This document shows, in pieces, positions 9,436 to 11,481 of a stretch of DNA of 11,481 nucleotides (position 1 is its first letter; each line of letters opens with the position of its first letter). The DNA comes from an uncultured Tannerella sp. (lineage in GTDB: Bacteria > Bacteroidota > Bacteroidia > Bacteroidales > Tannerellaceae), in contig CALHPT010000006.1 in assembly GCA_938036405.1 (NCBI GenBank), positions 1-11,481 of the forward strand, read 5' to 3'. The notes beneath the pieces are model-generated. The model was given only the letters and a program-made list of their open reading frames with translations. It was not told the DNA's origin and ran no database searches. The translations under genes and the position numbers were made by a program.

Positions 9436-9574
9436 CAAGCTGAAAGACGAGCCGCGGACGCTGAAATCCGAAAAACTTGCGTCGCTACGCTCCGCTTCGG
9501 ACATTCGGATTTCCGGGCGCGTCCTTGCAACTCGTCTTTCCGGGCGCTTGTCCCCTTATGCCGTTCCCTGGACC
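9436..9574 (+). repeat. long palindromic intergenic repeat, copy A (left arm of inverted pair)
   Basis: From 9449 to 9550 this sequence matches the reverse complement of 11380-11481 at 101 of 102 positions; the only difference is T at 9504 against C. Weaker similarity with one 1-nt gap and scattered changes continues to about 9574. The unit is itself a nested imperfect palindrome. GAAAGACGAG (9442-9451) pairs with 9531-9540, GGACGC (9456-9461) with GCGTCC (9519-9524), and GAAATCCGA (9463-9471) with TCGGATTTC (9505-9513). The short inner stem GCGT-CGCT-ACGC is at 9479-9490, and CAAGC (9436-9440) with GCTTG (9546-9550) lies outside. It encodes no transposase and shows no obvious target-site duplication. 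A non-autonomous palindromic element or a dispersed structural repeat are both possible. Confidence 0.9.
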
Positions 9575-9737
9575 CGTAGCGGGCGAGATATGGCCTAACG
9601 GATAAAAAACGGGAACTGTTGGGTTGATGTTATTCGCTAAACATTTCATTCATTTCCACCGCCTGCACTATGCAGCATCTCCCCCGCCCTCTTCATCTTA
9701 CCTTCATAGACGTTTCACTTCTCAAACACATACTGAT

Positions 9738-11261
9738 ATGAAAACTATTGCACGTTTAGGGCTCCTCGCCCTGTTGCTGTCCATCGTCTGGGCAGCCTGT
9801 ACACACGAACCGGACGTCCCGCCACGGCCAGCGCCGAAGCCCGACACCACGGCCATCGACTCTGCCTTGTTAGGCAAATGGTACCTCCTTGGCTCCGGCT
9901 GGAAGTATGATATGGACCCTCAACCCCTCGACACTGTGGCTTACGTTCTGGAGTTTGGAGGCGATGGCTCCCTGCTGGGCTATGCTGTCAATGGCAGCTA
10001 TATGCTGAAGGACACGACCTTGCGATTCAAGCTCCATGCCGTGGACGAACAGCGCATGCCAGATCGCCTTCTCACCTATCGCAAGAAACTGCTGAGCGTC
10101 TATCGTTACACAATCTACTCCGACGGACTACTGCGGCTCTATTTCGACAACGACACGAAATATCTGCTTTTCGACAGGAAGGAGCCGGCACCTCCCGTGC
10201 TGAATCAGTTGCCGCGAGCACTGCTCGCCACGTGGCGGATCAACAAATATCGTCTCATCGAGGATAGAGTAACGAGGGATCTCTCAAACAGTGAGCCGAT
10301 CCGACTCCGGTTCAACGCCGATACCACTTGGACGCTCCAAGTCTCAAGTGGACAGACCACGGGCCCCTTCCGCACGGACAGTTGGACTATCCGCTTCAAC
10401 CACAGACTCAAGGCGATGGATAGATTCGGATCACCCGACGACCGTCGCCTCTTGGAGTCACTGAGAGAGGTGGTCTGGTACGAATTAAAAGGGGATGAAC
10501 TGACGCTCTATTTCAGTGAAGGTGCGGGCTTCATCAGCTGCCAAAAAGTAGAGCCTGAGGCTGGTCGCATCGACGAACACCTCTGCCAACCGTGGAAACT
10601 TGTCGGGTTTGGGCACACCGCAGACGGCTCGCTGCGTGAGTTAACCGGAGCGGATCGCCTCTCCAACAAGGCTTTCTTAGTCGAATTACGAATGAATGGC
10701 ATGCTGTACACGCTCTCCTCTTCCAATGAACTCTATGGCAACTTCTCCATGAATGGCCAATCGATCCGTATGAACGTAGGCGGAGGTACCAAGATCGGCG
10801 AGACCAAAGTGGGCGAGGCATATGTCCGGGCACTGAATGCGGCGGAACGTTTCGAACTACAGAAGGACGGACGGCTGAAACTCTTCTATAACCAAGGGCG
10901 CGACTATCTGCTCTTCCGCGAGGGTATCTCGATCATCTCCTCCACGCCACCTGCCGAGCTGCTGGGGAAGTGGGTAATGGCGGATCTTCGCCGCTACGCA
11001 ATGCCCCCAACAGGATTTAATCTTAGCGAACAGACAGTGGATTTCCGCTCGGATGGGTTCGTCTATATCACAGGGACGGAGCCCTTTGGCACTTCACTTG
11101 GGAACAAGCTGCCTTACGGCTATCAGCCGTGGGGTAATGAGAACACCCTCCTTGTCAGTTATATGTACTTCAGCTGTCGCATAGATGGCGACGAGCTAAG
11201 GTTATGGTACAATCCATCCGTAGACGGTCCACTCTACGTCTTCAAACGGCTAAGGAAGTGA
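9738..11261 (+). CDS. predicted lipoprotein with four tandem lipocalin/META-like beta domains
   Basis: I do not recognise a named gene. The product has 507 residues. ATG 9738 opens a lipoprotein signal peptide: MKTIAR, then a hydrophobic run LGLLALLLSIVWAA, with Cys21 as the lipidated residue. The residue at -3 is Trp, unusual for a lipobox. A Pro-rich linker (27-36) follows. The rest parses by eye as four related units at about 44-147, 162-270, 282-394 and 408-505. Each opens with a Leu-Leu-x-x-Trp strand (LLGKW, LLATW, LCQPW, LLGKW). Each closes with a D(G/E)-L-x-L-x-(Y/F) strand followed by a Y/F-L/I-x-F-type strand (e.g. GLLRLYF...YLLF and DELRLWY...LYVF). This is the pattern of small Bacteroidota lipocalin-like beta-barrel domains, but the fold is inferred. 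It probably sits on an outer-membrane leaflet; ligand or partner binding is a guess. An upstream in-frame ATG (9627) would bury the signal peptide and is disfavoured. It has its own terminator and is separated from sprA by nearly 500 nt. Confidence 0.85.
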   Translation: MKTIARLGLLALLLSIVWAACTHEPDVPPRPAPKPDTTAIDSALLGKWYLLGSGWKYDMDPQPLDTVAYVLEFGGDGSLLGYAVNGSYMLKDTTLRFKLHAVDEQRMPDRLLTYRKKLLSVYRYTIYSDGLLRLYFDNDTKYLLFDRKEPAPPVLNQLPRALLATWRINKYRLIEDRVTRDLSNSEPIRLRFNADTTWTLQVSSGQTTGPFRTDSWTIRFNHRLKAMDRFGSPDDRRLLESLREVVWYELKGDELTLYFSEGAGFISCQKVEPEAGRIDEHLCQPWKLVGFGHTADGSLRELTGADRLSNKAFLVELRMNGMLYTLSSSNELYGNFSMNGQSIRMNVGGGTKIGETKVGEAYVRALNAAERFELQKDGRLKLFYNQGRDYLLFREGISIISSTPPAELLGKWVMADLRRYAMPPTGFNLSEQTVDFRSDGFVYITGTEPFGTSLGNKLPYGYQPWGNENTLLVSYMYFSCRIDGDELRLWYNPSVDGPLYVFKRLRK

Positions 11262-11292
11262 TTGCCCCCCTCCCCCCGACAACCCCATTTTT

Positions 11293-11324
11293 TGAACCGC
11301 GGCACCCCCGCGGTTCATTTTTTT
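11293..11324 (+). terminator. intrinsic terminator of the lipoprotein gene
   Basis: A perfect 10-bp stem, TGAACCGCGG (11293-11302) with CCGCGGTTCA (11308-11317), has the loop CACCC and is followed by seven T residues (11318-11324). It starts 31 nt after the stop codon. The stem closely resembles the sprA terminator (GAACCnCGG in both). Confidence 0.95.
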
Positions 11325-11353
11325 CGGTCGTCAAATCATCTGCCGATCCTTGC

Positions 11354-11481
11354 GCGTCCGGAGAACGGCATAAGGTTCCCAAGCGCCCGGAAAGACGAGT
11401 TGCAAGGACGCGCCCGGAAATCCGAGTGTCCGAAGCGGAGCGTAGCGACGCAAGTTTTTCGGATTTCAGCGTCCGCGGCTC
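11354..11481 (-). repeat. long palindromic intergenic repeat, copy B (right arm, inverted, cut by window end)
   Basis: Positions 11380-11481 are the reverse complement of 9449-9550 with one mismatch (11426), and looser similarity reaches back to about 11354. The copy begins about 30 nt after the lipoprotein terminator and is still matching at the last base of the window, so its outer end and any counterpart of hairpins 1 and 2 lie beyond 11481. On the + strand its centre shows three near-identical pentamers, AAGCG-GAGCG-TAGCG (11433-11447). Confidence 0.9.

Larger units (their letters stand above)
9245..9737. other. 493-nt gene-free interval between sprA and the lipoprotein gene
   Basis: I find no credible gene here. 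The interval holds, in order: the sprA terminator (9271-9300); an unremarkable 45-nt spacer; two hairpins (9346-9366 and 9375-9408); the long palindromic repeat copy A (about 9436-9574); and a 160-nt AT-richer segment leading to the lipoprotein start, which should contain that gene's promoter. In that segment TACCTTCA (9699-9706) partly resembles the Bacteroidota -7 box TAnnTTTG but has no clear -33 partner, and CTGCA-CTA-TGCAG (9663-9675) is a small palindrome. Reading frames open across 9299-9598 run through both hairpins and are products of the repeat. Confidence 0.8.

Noticed and set aside
9299..9598. 99-codon open frame on the + strand, and an antisense frame at 9304-9504, in the sprA-lipoprotein gap
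   Set aside because: Both run straight through the two perfect hairpins and the palindrome. Their composition (Arg/Lys/Ser or Pro/Gly-rich) reflects the repeat, and there is no recognisable domain or start context.
9663..9675. CTGCA-CTA-TGCAG palindrome upstream of the lipoprotein as an operator
   Set aside because: A 5-bp arm is expected by chance at this scale, and no second copy or adjoining promoter motif supports it.
11433..11447. Three tandem AGCG-type pentamers in repeat copy B, as a possible microsatellite or CRISPR-like unit
   Set aside because: There are only three imperfect copies, identical in the other repeat arm; there are no spacers, and it lies at the centre of the palindrome.
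9449..11481. Composite transposon or insertion sequence with the lipoprotein gene as cargo
   Set aside because: The arms carry no transposase fragment, and I see no target-site duplication. The terminators and gene look like resident chromosomal features. The right boundary is outside the window, so a non-autonomous element is not excluded.

Overview
The window reads as chromosomal DNA from a Bacteroidota, most likely an oral Porphyromonadaceae/Tannerellaceae-type organism. The main reason is a complete SprA/Sov gene, the outer-membrane translocon of the type IX secretion system (T9SS), which is known only from this phylum. It sits directly behind ruvA, an order also found in Porphyromonas gingivalis and flavobacteria. 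The DNA is GC-rich by eye, above what I associate with P. gingivalis or T. forsythia, so a high-GC Tannerella relative is a reasonable guess, not a demonstrated identification.

Layout, all genes on the + strand: (1) 98-1048, a membrane-anchored alpha/beta hydrolase with an intact Ser-Asp-His triad; (2) 1049-1188, a short leader with one imperfect stem; (3) 1189-1782, ruvA; (4) 1820-9244, sprA/sov, 2474 residues, only 37 nt after ruvA and closed by a strong intrinsic terminator at 9271-9300; (5) 9245-9737, a gene-free stretch with a structured repeat (two hairpins, then a roughly 100-nt nested palindrome); (6) 9738-11261, a 507-residue lipoprotein that I read as four tandem copies of a lipocalin/META-like beta domain, with its own terminator at 11293-11324; (7) 11354-11481, a second copy of the palindromic repeat in opposite orientation, cut by the window edge.

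ruvA and sprA probably form one transcription unit. RuvA acts in Holliday-junction branch migration and SprA in protein export, so the link is conserved gene order rather than a shared pathway. The lipoprotein is an independent unit and bears no T9SS hallmark. Its function is unknown.

Most of the window is ordinary. The two things that known gene families do not explain are the 102-bp, one-mismatch inverted repeat bracketing the lipoprotein gene, and the four-domain architecture of that lipoprotein. I see no CRISPR array, transposase, tRNA or rRNA.
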